DNA from: Apoderus coryli
Taxonomy: Eukaryota > Arthropoda > Insecta > Coleoptera > Attelabidae
DNA length: 64,000 bases
Direction: 5' to 3'
Assembly (NCBI GenBank): GCA_911728435.2
Contig: OU452208.1
Coordinates: 9,672,001 to 9,736,000, forward strand
The position numbers and the translations under genes are program-made. Position 1 is the first letter of the stretch. Each line of letters begins with the position of its first letter. Positions 13,067-25,097 of the stretch are shown here, piece by piece. Under the pieces are notes generated by a model. It was not told the origin of the DNA. It was given only the letters and a program-made list of their open reading frames with translations, and did no database searches.

Positions 13067-13110
13067 TGAGAAACATGTTTCGAAAGCAGCAGCTTTCATC
13101 ATCAGTCACA
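13067..13110 (-). ncRNA. hammerhead ribozyme motif (left arm)
   Basis: On the minus strand the order is stem I TGTGA, core CTGATGA, stem II GAAAGC with loop TGCT and GCTTTC (six perfect pairs), core GAA, palindromic ACATGT for a minimal stem III, a U at the cleavage position, and TCTCA closing stem I with one mismatch. All core nucleotides are present. Confidence 0.65.
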
Positions 13111-13439
13111 AACTCTTCCAAAAACGATGCCATAACCATGTTCGACCAAAACGTTAAATACTACTTGATGCACTTATGGCAAGTGTGTACTGACAATGGC
13201 AATTGATAAACAAATGCAGCTATTTAAAATCATGGGCGATTCAATTCTATTTCAAATTATTTAACAAATAATTGAGTAAAATTAATGAGACCACAGACAT
13301 TTTCTTTTTAGTTTTGAAACGAACACCCAAGAAAAACATAAAATGTATTATATAAAATTCACCTCTATATAGCAATTGGGTGTTCCTTCAAACCAGGTAA
13401 TATTTACCGTTTTGTTACGACATGGTTTTGGAAAAGTTT

Positions 13440-13483
13440 TGTGACTGATGATGACAGCAGCTGCTTTCGAAACATGTTTCACA
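13440..13483 (+). ncRNA. hammerhead ribozyme motif (right arm)
   Basis: The plus strand reads stem I TGTGA, core CTGATGA, stem II GACAGCA and TGCTTTC with one mismatch, core GAA, palindromic ACATGT, U at the cleavage position, then TCACA. That gives five perfect stem I pairs. It mirrors the motif at 13067-13110. Confidence 0.7.
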
Positions 13484-13493
13484 TAGGCTAATT

Positions 13494-14176
13494 TTTCTTC
13501 TTCTTCTTATTGTGCCATAACTGTTAGCGATCGTTGGTTATCATATTTACTATCATGGTTTTGTTGACAGCTGCCCTGAATAATTGGGATGTGGACTTTC
13601 CAAACCATTACCTCAGATTTTTAAGCCAAAATGTTCTTCTTCTACAAGGGCCAACCTTGCCAAGGATTTTCCCCTCTATGATTAAGAGTAAGAGTTCGGC
13701 CACCTCATTTCGCTTATTCCAAGTATGTCAATCTTCAGCCGTCCCATTTCCCTTACCGTGTTATGGATTTGTCCGAGTTCGAACACACTCCTCACATTCC
13801 AAGTGCCAATTGTTCGGGCGTCCAATGAGTAATATCTGATTTTAGCTGATCGGGAGATTCTTAACACCCCTACCCCATTTAAGAGGCGCCCATACTCGGG
13901 GCCATTGTATTCATCAGCCATAATCATGATATTCTCCTGGGGATATTAATCAGGTGGTTTCCCGTAGCCTTCCGAGCCCTTAAGGAAGTAACTCTTCAGT
14001 GGCCTCAATTCAGTAATAACAATGCTGCTGCCCGTTGCTATTTATCGTAACCCTGATAAAGGGACCCTTACAGGCTGTTACCACCCGGGTCAGGAGGAGC
14101 CTGGAGTTCGCGTGGGCAGGGGCACTCATTTCCCTGAAGTAGGACTGTCCATTAGTTCCTACCCGCTACCCGTAGG
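13494..14176 (-). mobile_element. LINE endonuclease-domain fragment
   Basis: A minus-strand open frame (13682-13927) contains TIGTWNVRSVFELGQIHN followed by LKIDILGISEMRWP, the amino-terminal blocks of an AP-type endonuclease of a non-LTR retrotransposon. Downstream frames are broken. The fragment interrupts the right arm of the inverted repeat at 13005-14232, so it inserted later than that element. Confidence 0.75.
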
Positions 14177-14280
14177 AAAATTTTTGGATGAATAAATTTG
14201 TGGAGGTGACGTTTTGTTTGCTTTGTTTTAATAATTATGGATTGATAGAAAATTAATCCCATTCGTAGAAACAAAAATAT

Positions 14281-14367
14281 ACAGGGCGTTTCATTTAAGA
14301 AAATGAAGTTAGGTACTAGAAGTAAAATTAGACACAAACTGTATACCTTTAATTAGAGACACCCTGT
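14281..14367. mobile_element. short MITE remnant
   Basis: An 87-bp stretch begins ACAGGGCGTTTC and ends GACACCCTGT, a short inverted pair of the ACAGGGTG type seen at 12501, 42573 and 61241. It is non-coding. Confidence 0.45.
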
Positions 14368-14630
14368 AGGAAATGAACATATTTTAAAAACAGCGGCATT
14401 TACTTATTAAGTTGCTATATTTCAAGTACCTACTGTGACGTAACTTTTTTCTAATTGTTTATATTTGTTTTTCAAAAAAAAAAAAAAAAATCAAAAATTG
14501 GTAGTTTTTTTTATGGCACAATCTAATCAGTTTAAGCATAATATTGTTGCCTGGATCAACCATCACTTGAAACATATTATTACAAAGGAGTCACTTGAGA
14601 TTGAGATAATGCATAATATCACTAAGTACC

Positions 14631-14638
14631 TATATAAA
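14631..14638 (+). promoter_or_regulatory. TATA box of GH1 gene C
   Basis: TATATAAA lies 50 nt upstream of the gene C start codon. The same box and surrounding sequence, including GGAGTCACTTGAGATT about 45 nt further up, are conserved upstream of gene D, which supports a functional promoter. Confidence 0.6.
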
Positions 14639-14687
14639 ACCTTCAGGATATATTTGTTATTTAACTTTTAACTACACCAACATCAAG

Positions 14688-17170
14688 ATGAAGTGCTTTG
14701 TAGTATTTGGTCTGTTGTTAGCTTGCGTAACAACATTGTAAGTATTATTCTCTATATTTGTAAACACTTTTCTCCTTTGCTGACGTTTCGATCCTTAATT
14801 GGATCATCTGAAAGACAATGAAAACTGATTTTTTATACAATAATTAAAAATACTAAGGTCACAATATATTTATTACAAGTAATGTAGTTTGATGTTTTGC
14901 AAACCTTTCATAATTGTTACTAATTACTATTTTGTTTAATTCAAAAAAAATATCTAATATTTAATACATGAAAAGACCAACAATAAAAAAAATCTAATAA
15001 AGAAATTTGCTTTTAGATCGCTTGCCGATGACAACATTTCAACTAAACGATTCCCGAATGGGTTCAGATTCGGAGTTGGAAGCGCTGCATATCAGATTGA
15101 AGGGGCCGTAAACGAGGATGGAAGGTAAATAATTAAAATTAACATAGAATTTTGTCTTGATAACATTACCAAAGATATGATAGCTATGCTTGTATTTCTT
15201 CAGAGGTCCAAGTATCTGGGATACTTCTCTTCATGATGGCAAACATATCACAGCTGATGGAAATAATGCAGATATTGCTTGCGATGCTTACCATAAATAT
15301 GAGGAAGATGCTGAAATCATCAAGTATTTGGGTGTGGATTACTACAGAATATCTGTATCCTGGCCTAGACTTTTACCAAATGGCACCATTAATTATATTA
15401 ACCAAAAGGGAATATACTACTATAAGACCGTTATCAAGGTTAGTTATAATATAATAAACAACATACGTATGAAATTAGCAATTCTCCAATATATGAACTG
15501 ACTATGATGATTTCCATTTCAGGGTTTAAACGATAAGGGAATTGATGTCATGATAAGTTTGTATCATTGGGACCTTCCTCAGCATATTCAAGATCTCGGT
15601 GGTTGGACCAATCCACTTGTTGTCGATTATTTCGAAGATTTTGCAAGATTAGTATTCAAAGAATTTGGTGATTCCGTCAAATTGTGGGCAACCATTAACG
15701 AACCTAAATCTATATGTTTAATTGGTTATGGTGATGGAACGTTTGCACCCAATTTACCTTTGATTGGTGATGGAGTGTACTTGTGTGCTTACAATGTACT
15801 TAGAGCACATGCTAGAGCATATCATGTGTATGATAATGAGTTTAGAGCTACTCAAAATGGTAAATAGTATAATCCAGTGCGATGAATTATTATTGCTCTA
15901 ATATGTTACGTTATTTAAGGCAAAGTTAGTATCGTAATTGACACACCATGGGTTGAACCAGCCAGTGATAGTGCTGAGGATAAGGAAGCTGCTGAACGAG
16001 AAATGCAATTCAACGTAAGTGGTTTTATAAACATCTCAGTACAAGTTAGCTACTTCGACACAATGTGCTAATAATTTTATTTTACTTTAGTTGGGTTGGT
16101 ACGCAAACCCAGTTTACGTTGGAGATTGGCCACCAAAGATGAAAGAGGAAATTGACAGTAGAAGTCAACAAGAGGGTTTCACAAGATCCAGATTGCCTAC
16201 ATTTACTGAAGAGGAAATAGAATACATAAAAGGCACCTTCGATTATTTCGCACTTAATATGTAAGTAGGCTCATATTCTGACATAGCCGGGATACATAGG
16301 TACTTAAATAGTTTTGTGTTCTATTATCAGAATTTAGAAACATAAATGGCATGATATCAAGTTTTAACTAATAAGACACTGTTCTATGATTTAAGGTACA
16401 CTGCAAATATGGGTCAAAAGCCAAACTATGTTTGTGGTATTTCTGAAACTGGCAACGGTAACTACTATAATGACAAATGTGTCACGACTTTCGCCAACGA
16501 TTCCTGGCCTCAATCCGCATCAAGTTGGTTACGAAGTGTACCATGGGGTCTAAGAAAATTAGTTAATTACGTTAATAACAATTATAATCCAGGAGAAATT
16601 ATAATTACTGAGAACGGTTGGTCAGATACTGGTGATTTGAATGATGATGGAAGAATCAACTACGTCCAGGTAACAATTTTTTCAACTTCAGTAACGAAAA
16701 GTTTCATTTTTTTATTATCTGGTCTACCACTAGGTTAGAGCCTAAAAATATGAGCTTATAAACTACAAATGTCTTTAGCTAGGGTGTTATTTGTTGATCA
16801 CAAGACCTTCGGAATAAGAATTATGGCTAATATGAAAATTTCAGAGTCATTTGAGCAATCTACTTGATGCCATCTATGAAGATGGTGTAAATGTAGTTGG
16901 ATATACACTATGGTCATTAATGGACAATTTCGAATGGATGCAAGGATATTCGTAAGTTTTAATATACTTATAATGTTGAAATATTAGTTTTTTGTAACGT
17001 AACTTCCAAACCAGATAGAAGAATTTACCGTTACGGTTTTTAGGCAACGATTTGGAATTGTACAAGTAGACTTTAGCAGCCCAAACCGCACAAGAACCAT
17101 TAAAAAGTCTGGAGAATGGTACAGGAATGTAGTCCAAACACGTTGTTTAGTTGACACATGTGATAATTAA
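14688..17170 (+). CDS. GH1 beta-glucosidase/myrosinase-like gene C (complete, 500 aa)
   Basis: Nine exons: 14688-14737, 15017-15124, 15204-15438, 15523-15859, 15920-16014, 16091-16260, 16396-16669, 16845-16951 and 17044-17170. They sum to 1,503 nt (500 codons plus stop). The first exon encodes a signal peptide ([17 protein letters not shown]), so the product should be secreted. Blocks in order are [39 protein letters not shown] (acid/base Glu191), ITENGWSD (nucleophile Glu404), and WSLMDNFEW in the eighth exon. All introns are GT-AG and start phases agree with genes B and D. One difference is a Tyr codon at 15415-15417 where A, B and D have Asp in KG(I/V)DYY. Gene D is a very similar tandem copy. 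Family membership is sure; the substrate is unknown. Confidence 0.95.
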
Positions 17171-17379
17171 GAAATATTGTGTACAGTGTAACAATTTTTG
17201 TCAATTAAAAAGTCGAAAATCTTTGTAGATATTTTGTATTTTATCAGTTTCCTATTCTTATAAGTTCACAAACATTTCCCACGTAATTAAGGGAGTAATT
17301 AAAAATGTTGAGGATCGAAATAGCGTTCAACGACAGACTCGGACAATCGAAAAAAATTTAGATGAACTTGATATTTTAC

Positions 17380-19255
17380 TTTACTTTAAATGTATAATAT
17401 TTAATATTTTTTTGGAAAATGCAATACAACAACAATGTTATTGAGGATCCGCAAAGTATTATTGAAACGTTTGCTAAATACTTTGAAAGTGTCTTTGTGG
17501 GACCTGTGGGTTGTGGTAATGATGATGCATTATCGCTCCTGTGTGGAAATGATATCACATTTGGAAATAAAACTGAGGGAGAGATAGTTATGGCTGCTCG
17601 CAAATTCAAGAACAGGTTTACTTCCGGACCTGACGGGATTCCCTCATTCTTGGTCAAAGATACAATTTCAGTAATGTGCGTTCCTCTGTGTATAATTTAT
17701 AACTTAATTTCAAGACGTAATACTTTTCCTATGGTCTGGAAGAATGCTAAGGTGTGTCCTGTTTTCAAGAGCGGAGATCGTGCGGATATAACCAATTATA
17801 GGCCTATATCAATTCTGTCTAATTTTTCTAAATTACTTGAAATAGTCCTTTACAATCGTATTTATCCAATTGTTCAACATGGGCTGGTCCAGTATCAGCA
17901 TGGTTTCATTGCACACAAGTCCACACAAATTTGTCAATTTTTTCACAATACGTGCCTGGGACGTAGGATAACCGCGGTCAGGTTGACGTTGTATACACCG
18001 ATTTTTGCAAGGCGTTTGATAGAATTGATCATGCAATCCTTATACAAAAGCTTCCGCATTTTGGCTTTAGCGCTGATGCCGTCTGTCTTCTGCAATCTTA
18101 TATTACTGATAGAGTTCAGTTTGTGTCATACAATGGATATACATCGACATATTATACAGCTCTATCTGGAGTACCTCAGGGTTCAAATCTGGGACCTCTA
18201 TTATTTTTATTATTCATTAATGATTTGGGAGAATTATTGAATTGTAGTAAACTGATTTATGCAGATGACTTAAAGATTTTTACAACGATAAGTACGCCGC
18301 AGGATTGTATTTCGCTACAGGGCAGTCTTCAATTGGTGAATAATTGGTGTGAACAAAACACACTTTCCCTCAATCCTAAGAAATGTAATGTTGTTTCTTA
18401 TACCCGCAAAACGTCCCCGACCATCTTTTACTATAATGTAAATGGAGTAATTCTTAATCGAAAGGAGTCTATTAAAGATCTTGGAGTTACTTTTGACATG
18501 CATTTCACTTTCAAGGAACATATTACAGATATGGTGGTTGGTGCGACCAAAGCTTATGGCTTTATTGTTAGAAACAGCAAATATTTCGAGAGTGTCGTTA
18601 CTTTGAATACTCTATATTTTGCATATGTAAGATCCAAGCTTGAGTATTGCTCTTTGGTCTGGTACCCCTGCTATGACTGTGATATTCAAATGATTGAGAG
18701 AGTTCAGCGTAAATTTTTAAAATGTTTGTGCTTTAAGATTGATGGAAGTTACCCGGATCGCGGAATATCTTACAAATATCTTATTGACCGATTTCAATTC
18801 CAAAGTTTAAGTTTAAGGAGAAATTTGTTTAGTATAAGCTTCCTATATAAGATATTCAATAGTGATGTAGTGTGCCCTGAGCTACTGGAAAAGGTATCTC
18901 TGTTAGTTCCGCGTATCAATGCTAGAGGTTCTATTGCATTTTATAATGAGCGAGCCAGAACAAATGTTATATTAAAATCTCCCATTTATACTATGTGCCG
19001 GCAATTTAATTTGGTTAATGATCAGTGTGATATATTTTTTGATTCTCTGAATGAAATATTGTCTTCCGCGGAATCAATACTAAAGGAACTTGATGTTCAT
19101 TAATACTTGTGTACTTTGGTTGATTTTCGTTGTTTATTGATGTACCTACTGTTATTTAAGATAGTTAAGCTTTAGTTATAGTTGGTTTTTGTATGCATTG
19201 CTCTGTAAATGGAACTTGTTCTGTTGAGTAATAAAGCTATTATTATTATTATTAA
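17380..19255 (+). mobile_element. jockey-like LINE, 5'-truncated, between genes C and D
   Basis: A first frame (17419 to about 17930) encodes the start of the reverse transcriptase with TSGPDGIPSFLVKD and ITNYRPISILSNFSKLLE. After a frameshift near 17930-17985 the reading continues with YTDFCKAFDRIDH, SGVPQGSNLGPLL and the catalytic YADDLKIF, running to a stop at 19103. The 3' end is an AATAAAGC followed by a TTA repeat near 19230-19255. The AP endonuclease and any first ORF are missing. Apart from the frameshift the coding part is well preserved, so the insertion is fairly young. It lies in the spacer between the tandem GH1 copies. Confidence 0.85.
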
Positions 19256-19261
19256 ATACTC

Positions 19262-19975
19262 GATCGCTCATGTGCTCATATAGCAAGATTCAACGTAACC
19301 TAAAACACTAATTCTCCCGGTTCCAAATTTAACAGATGGCCATAAAAGGCAGAAGCTTGCGATTTGCCTCTGGTCTTCAAAAACAAATGGCACGCCTCCA
19401 TCTCGGTCGGTCGTTTGCGATCTGCTACCCGTTATACATGTACATCTAAGCCACACTTCTTCATGTTGGAGGTGGCCAGTCTATCGCAGCTTTTGTTCGT
19501 CGGTCCTGCCATTTAAATCCAATGCCTCCGATAAGTGGTCCAAGACTCACAGCTATACGTAATGGTAGGAACTACAATGCATTATACACTCGCAACTTAG
19601 TTCGAACGTCGATGTCCTGATTATCGAAGACTCTCGTCCTTAAACGGAAAAAAGATGCGCTTGCCCATCTTGTACCATGCTGAATTTCATCATCGATTTT
19701 GCGTTCGCCGCGAGAGTGCTGCAGAGGTAAGAGAAACTCTCGATGTTCTGAAGTCTGTCTCTGTTACCTCGAATATGTGGTGGGACCAACCTCAGTGTTT
19801 GGTGCAGGCTGGTAGAGAATCTGTGTTTTCTTTATATTCAATTCAAGCCCGATAGTCCTGTATGTGCTGCTAAATGCATTTAGTATACTTATATTGAATA
19901 TCGTCTTCTGTATTAGCTAGGGCAACATTGTCATCCACGTATTGAATCTCAATGACTGATGTGGATACGAGAAAT
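19262..19975 (-). mobile_element. second LINE fragment, opposite strand
   Basis: Minus-strand frames give a reverse transcriptase palm block IQYVDDNVALANTEDDIQ near 19890-19945. This is followed in other frames by YLGSTLAAN-like and VYNAVVVPT-like blocks at about 19550-19720, found in the C-terminal half of LINE reverse transcriptases. Many frameshifts are present. It is a different and older family than the element at 17380-19255, which it abuts. Confidence 0.6.
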
Positions 19976-20275
19976 TCACAACTATAGGATTCTGTTTACT
20001 CTTTTCGCTACAGAACCTGTGAAGGTAAAACAAAAATTCACTGTAATGAGTACGTAAGCATAGTCTAATAAATAAGATACTACTTTTAGACTACGGAACA
20101 AGTACGTATGACGTAAGTTTTTTCTAGTTCTTTATACGTTTAAAAAAAAAATCAAAAATTATGTAATAAAGCATAATCTAATCAGTTTAAGCAAATTCTT
20201 GCCTGGATTACCCATCACTTGACACATATTATTGGGTACAAAGGAGTCACTTGAGATTACTTAATCCATAATCAC

Positions 20276-20283
20276 TATATAAA
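20276..20283 (+). promoter_or_regulatory. TATA box of GH1 gene D
   Basis: TATATAAA lies about 50 nt upstream of the gene D start codon, in sequence duplicated from the gene C promoter (GGAGTCACTTGAGATT is shared). The duplicated block starts near 14424 for C and near 20098 for D. Confidence 0.55.
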
Positions 20284-22135
20284 ACCTTCATGTTCTATTG
20301 TATTTGTTATTTAACTACACCAAAATCAAGATGAAGTGTTTTGTAGTGTTTGGTGTGTTGTTAGCTTGTATAACATTGTAAGTATTATTCTCTACATTCA
20401 CCTATACCTTTTATAAACACTGAAACTTCTCCACAACGGACAAAAATGGAGAACATTAATTTCCTCATGTAAAGAAGTGGCTAAATGGGTAGAAACTAAC
20501 TCATTAATTTCTAATTATACAAAGTATTTATAATTATACAATATGATATACTTACCAAAGATTAATCTTTGTGTACATTAATCTTTGTACTTACTAATAA
20601 CGATTATAATATATTAATACTACATCTTTAGGCTATATCTATATGTCATTCTTGTTAAAACCAGAACATCTAACTACTTTTAGATCGCTTGCCGATGACA
20701 ACATTTCAACTAAACGATTCCCGAATGGGTTTAGATTCGGAGTTGGAAGCGCTGCATATCAGATTGAAGGAGCTGTAGACGAGGATGGAAGGTAAATAGT
20801 TTAAATTAACATAGAATTTTGTCTCGATAACATTACCAAAGATGTGATAGCTACGATCAAATTGTTTGTATTTCTTCAGAGGTCCAAGTATCTGGGATAC
20901 TTCTCTTCATGATGGCAAACATATCACAGCTGATGGAAATAATGCAGATATTGCTTGCGATGCTTACCATAAATATGAGGAAGATGCTGAAATAATCAAG
21001 TATTTGGGTGTGGATTACTACAGAATATCTGTATCTTGGCCTAGACTTTTACCAAATGGCACCATTAATTATATTAACCAAAAGGGAATAGACTACTATA
21101 AGACCGTTATCAAGGTTAGTTAGTACTATTTAATAAACAACATATGTATGAAACTAGCATTTCTCCAATATAAGAACTGCCTACGATGATTTGCATTTCA
21201 GGGTTTAAACGATAAAGGAATTGATGTCATGATAAGCTTGTACCATTGGGACCTTCCTCAACATATTCAAGATCTCGGTGGCTGGACCAATCCACTTGTT
21301 GCCGATTATTTCGAAGATTTTGCAAGATTAGTATTCAAAGAATTTGGAGATTCCGTCAAATTGTGGGCAACCATTAACGAACCTAAATCTATCTGTTTAT
21401 TGGGTTATGGTGATGGATCAAATGCACCCAATTTACCTTTAATTGGTGATGGAGTGTACTTGTGCGCTTACAATGTACTTAGAGCACATGCTAGAGCATA
21501 TCATGTGTATGATAAGGAGTTTAGAGCTACTCAAAATGGTAATATAGTACAAAGCGATGAATCATTATTGATCTAATATCTTACGTTATTTAAGGCAAAG
21601 TTAGTATCGTAATTGACACACCATGGGTTGAACCAGCCAGTGATAGTGCTGAGGATAAGGAAGCTGCTGAACGTGAAATGCAGTTTAACGTAAGTGGTTT
21701 TATAATCATCGCAGTACAAGTTAGGTACTTCGCCACAATGTGCTAATCACTTTATTTTGCTTTAGTTGGGTTGGTACGCAAACCCAGTTTATGTTGGAGA
21801 TTGGCCACCAAAGATGAAAGAGGAAATTGACAGTAGAAGTCAACAAGAGGGTTTCACAAGATCCAGATTGCCTGCATTTACTGAAGAAGAAATAGCATAC
21901 ATAAAAGGCACCTTCGATTATTTCGCACTTAATATGTAAGTTGGTTCATATTCTGAGATAGCGGGGATACATACTTAAATAGTTTTGTGTTGTATTATCA
22001 GAATTTAGAAAAAGAAATTGCATGACATCAAGTGTTAACTGATAAGACACTGTTCAATGTTCTTAGGTATACTGGGTCAATGGGTCAAAAGCCAAACTAT
22101 GTTTGTGCTATTTCTGAAACTGGCAACGGTAACTA

Positions 22136-24417
22136 AGGTAACTGGCCCTATATTTGACACCTTAAGACATAGACCCATTCAAACGCTTTGTAAAAAGGAA
22201 GACCCTAAATTTGACAGCAACTTTTTCACATTGTTCATATATTTGACATACAATTGAACCTAAATTTGACATTGAACCAAAATTGGACAGCGGGTTGTAC
22301 CTATATTTGGCACCTGCTTATATATCAAAATTAATAAATTAAGGAAGAACTTACTTATTAGTATAATTTAATTTAATTATTTTTATATTTGCCATAGGAT
22401 AAATTATAAACATTCTTCATTCTAACTAAGCTTTTATTCAAAAAATACATTTAAAAGTTATGTCACAAAACTCCGATACTTATCAATTTCTGGGACAGAG
22501 AAGACGCCTCTATTGTTAATAGGTGTTGGATCATTAATTTTTTCTACAATATCTTCTAAAGGATACCATAGTTCGTCCGGCTCCGTTGGCCATTTCCAAT
22601 GGTTTAAGCCACTTGTTACCATAAAATATTTTTTATAATTTGAAGCTTTTAAGACTTTTCGAGGAAATTTATCCTCTTCGTAATTTACTATCACGTAATC
22701 ACTTACACTAATTTTATTATGTTTTATTGCAGATTCTATTGGCTTTTCGGTATCCATAGAACTATTTTCATCCACTGTTTTGAGTGTTTGATCAGAAAAA
22801 ATGTTCTTCTTTACAGTGTCAATTGCATCAGATGTGTGCCGTTTTTTATTAGTTCTTTTCAACTTATTTTCTTGCAGCTGTTCTTTCTTTTCCTCTCGAA
22901 TCCGTTTTCGTTCTAGCTTTTTCTTTGTTGATCTTCTCATTCTCCTTTTTCAAATAATAGTCCTTCCACTGTTCGGAAGAACATACACTTGGAATTTTTT
23001 CTTTACTCTTACTAGTAGTTGCCTTTTTGTTTAAACTTTCTTCCGGCCAAAATAAAATTGATTTAAAAGGTGAGGGTATCAAAAGACTATTACTATAACT
23101 ATTTTTAATATTATCAGTTTTTGCTGCTGTCTTTACGTCTTTTGTGGTCGCATTTTCATTTAAACATTTGGAAATTTTTAATACGTTTTCGACATCATGT
23201 TCATTTCTATTTGTTATATTAGAGACTGATCTTAAATTTGCATCATTTTCTTCATCCATAGCGTGTTGCATATCTTCCTCTATTTCTGTTATGCCGTCTT
23301 CAATATTATACTCGTACCTTTCATTTTCTATACCTATCTCTTCATCTTCTTTCTCCGCTGTTTCTATTTCTCCGCTATAGTTTTCATTTCTTTGTTCATC
23401 ATATTTGTTACCACAGTCAAAAATTATATCTACATGTTCATTTTCTTTCTCTATTATTTATTGTTGGGCCTCTTTAGCTTTTTTACAAGCAAAGCTACGC
23501 GCTGTCTAGCAGTTGGTCTTTTGTTACAGGAAAGCCAGTTTTAGAAACAGTTATTATCCAGTCTTGCAGTAAATTTTCTTCCGCGTTAGTTAATATTGTG
23601 CTTACTCCACTTTTGCAGTTAATAGGGAATTTCCCTGAAACTTTGTACATCAAAGTGACACGTGGCACCTTGAATTGCTTAGCTGCAGAAGCACAGGACG
23701 TTCCATTTTTAACGGCTTATATAGCTTTATCTAAGTCCTCGTTAGAGTACTTTCTATAAATATTTCCTTTATCTCCCATATCTAAAAATATTTATTATTA
23801 TGAACCTATTTTTGACACCCCTTGACCACAAATTTGACATGAGTGTCAAATTTAGGTTTATGAAGTCCTCTTAAATAAGTATATCAGAAACAAATGTCTA
23901 TACAAAATTTGTAAGAGATTGATAAAGAAAGCAAACATATTTTATATTTAGTTAGATGCACCTATATTTGACACCTACATGTCGAATTTGTAGCACTGTG
24001 CTAAATGATGTCCCAAAATTTGACACCCCAAATAATGATCGAATAGTAAGGAATATGAGTGTATTAGCAGTAAAAAATTAATTTTAAGACTCCCAAAGTG
24101 CTAAATAATACAGCAGAAAAGTCCCCATGTGAATAGTAATATTATACGTAACAATTAAAAAGCTTCGCGTTTTCCACTCACCCTAATTTACCCACACATG
24201 TAATGATGTTGCACTCTGCACGTACACATTACAAGTGATGTTTTGACGAGTCAGGCAATATTTGGCGGGAAAGCAGGGGTTATTTGTATGCAAAAGAAAC
24301 GAAAGATATCGGTATCAGTCAATAGTCTAGCAAATGGCAGGCCGTATACTTAATTTTTACATTTACGATAAAACCAGTCAAATATACGGACACTGTCAAA
24401 ATTAGGGTCACTTACCT
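22136..24417 (-). mobile_element. pogo-type DNA transposon, internally deleted, 2,282 bp
   Basis: The element is bounded by TA at 22134-22135 and 24418-24419. The left end starts AGGTAACTGGCCCTATATTT. The right end is the reverse complement of AGGTAAGTGACCCTAATTTT. The two ends match at about 20 of 24 positions. Both subterminal regions hold many copies of a CCTAAATTTGACA-like motif. Remnant coding on the minus strand starts with a pipsqueak-type helix-turn-helix region and ends with a charged C-terminal region, while the DDE catalytic core is missing. It would therefore need transposase from elsewhere. TA duplication plus the domain type point to the pogo branch of the Tc1/mariner superfamily. 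Confidence 0.8.
22458..23779 (-). pseudogene. remnant pogo-type transposase lacking its DDE core
   Basis: From the ATG at 23779 the minus strand encodes KYSNEDLDKAI, then a stop, then VKNGTSCASAAKQFKVPRVT, the pattern of a pipsqueak DNA-binding helix-turn-helix. A second stop follows in LLDSA. Reading then jumps to an acidic region and SLLIPSPFKSILFWPEES, typical of the C-terminal part of pogo-like transposases. A lysine-rich segment (frameshift near 22930) and a last frame ending at 22458 (VSDYVIVNYEEDKFP...) follow. About 250-300 residues, including the three catalytic acids, are absent. The protein is not functional. Confidence 0.7.
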
Positions 24418-25097
24418 TACTATAACGACAAATGTGTCACAACTTTCGCCAACGATTCCTGGCCTCAATCCGCATCAAGTTGGTTACGAAGTGTACCATG
24501 GGGTCTAAGAAAATTAGTTAATTACGTTAATGACAATTATAATCCAGGAGAAATTATCATTACTGAGAACGGTTGGTCAGATACTGGTGATTTGAATGAC
24601 AATGGAAGAATCAACTACCTACAGGTAACAAATTTTACAACTTCAGTAACGAAAAGTTATATTTGTTAATCACAAGACCTTCAGAATAAGAATTATGGTT
24701 ACTTTGAAAATTTCAGAGTTATTTGAGCAATCTGCTTGATGCTATCTATGAAGATGGTGTAAATGTAGTTGGATATACACTGTGGTCATTAATGGACAAT
24801 TTCGAATGGATGCAAGGATATTCGTAAGTTTTATTATATTATAATGTTGAAATATCATTTTGTAACGTAACTTTTAAACCAGATAGAAGAGTTTTCTGAT
24901 ACATTCCAAAGCAATATTTTCTGTCGATATATCTAACCATGCATTGAGTATGTATATGACAAATTTTTAGGCAACGATTTGGAATTGTTCAAGTAGACTT
25001 TAGCAGCCCAAACCGCACAAGAACCATTAAAAAGTCTGGAGAATGGTACAGGAATGTAGTCCAAACACGTTGTTTAGTTGACACATGTGATAATTAA

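Larger units (their letters stand above)
13005..14232. repeat. Penelope-type inverted ribozyme pair, split by a LINE insert
   Basis: Two inverted arms share AAAACAAAGCAAAC, a TTTATTCATCCAAAAATT block and a hammerhead-like core. The left arm runs 13005-13155. The right arm runs about 13399-13493 and resumes at 14177-14232 after an inserted LINE fragment. The ribozymes face outward: minus strand on the left, plus strand on the right. The interior is short and non-coding. By similarity of design to 38151-38526 and 62020-62440 it is read as a non-autonomous Penelope-like palindrome. Confidence 0.6.
20331..25097 (+). pseudogene. GH1 gene D, copy of gene C broken by a pogo-type insertion
   Basis: Exons: 20331-20377, 20684-20791, 20880-21114, 21202-21538, 21595-21689, 21766-21935, a seventh exon split into 22067-22135 and 24420-24624, then 24717-24823 and 24971-25097. 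Apart from the insertion, every exon is open and both catalytic blocks (TINEP, TENGWSD) are intact. The product would be one residue shorter than that of gene C, because the signal-peptide exon has lost one codon. The insertion at 22136-24417 duplicates a TA and puts stop codons right after GNGN. Clean removal restores the gene C reading frame. With the element in place the transcript cannot encode the second half of the barrel or the nucleophile, so I call it a recent pseudogene. Confidence 0.88.

Noticed and set aside
14786..14826. A further hammerhead in gene C intron 1 (minus strand, GATCC-AATTAA-GGATC with GAAACGTC).
   Set aside because: Stem II and GAA-ACGT-C are good, but the required CTGANGA does not line up (CAGAT precedes the stem). 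At best it is a dead relative.
17419..19103. Two long open frames as host genes.
   Set aside because: They encode reverse transcriptase blocks of a LINE separated by a frameshift.
22719..23544. Hydrophobic plus-strand frames of 65-93 codons as membrane proteins.
   Set aside because: They are the reverse strand of the lysine- and glutamate-rich pogo transposase remnant.
22136..24417. The pogo-type element could act as an intron, because its left end reads AAG|GTAACT and its right end contains TTAG|GG.
   Set aside because: Using these sites would leave 16 extra bases (including the TA duplication) in the exon, a frameshift. Both sites are also part of the terminal inverted repeat.
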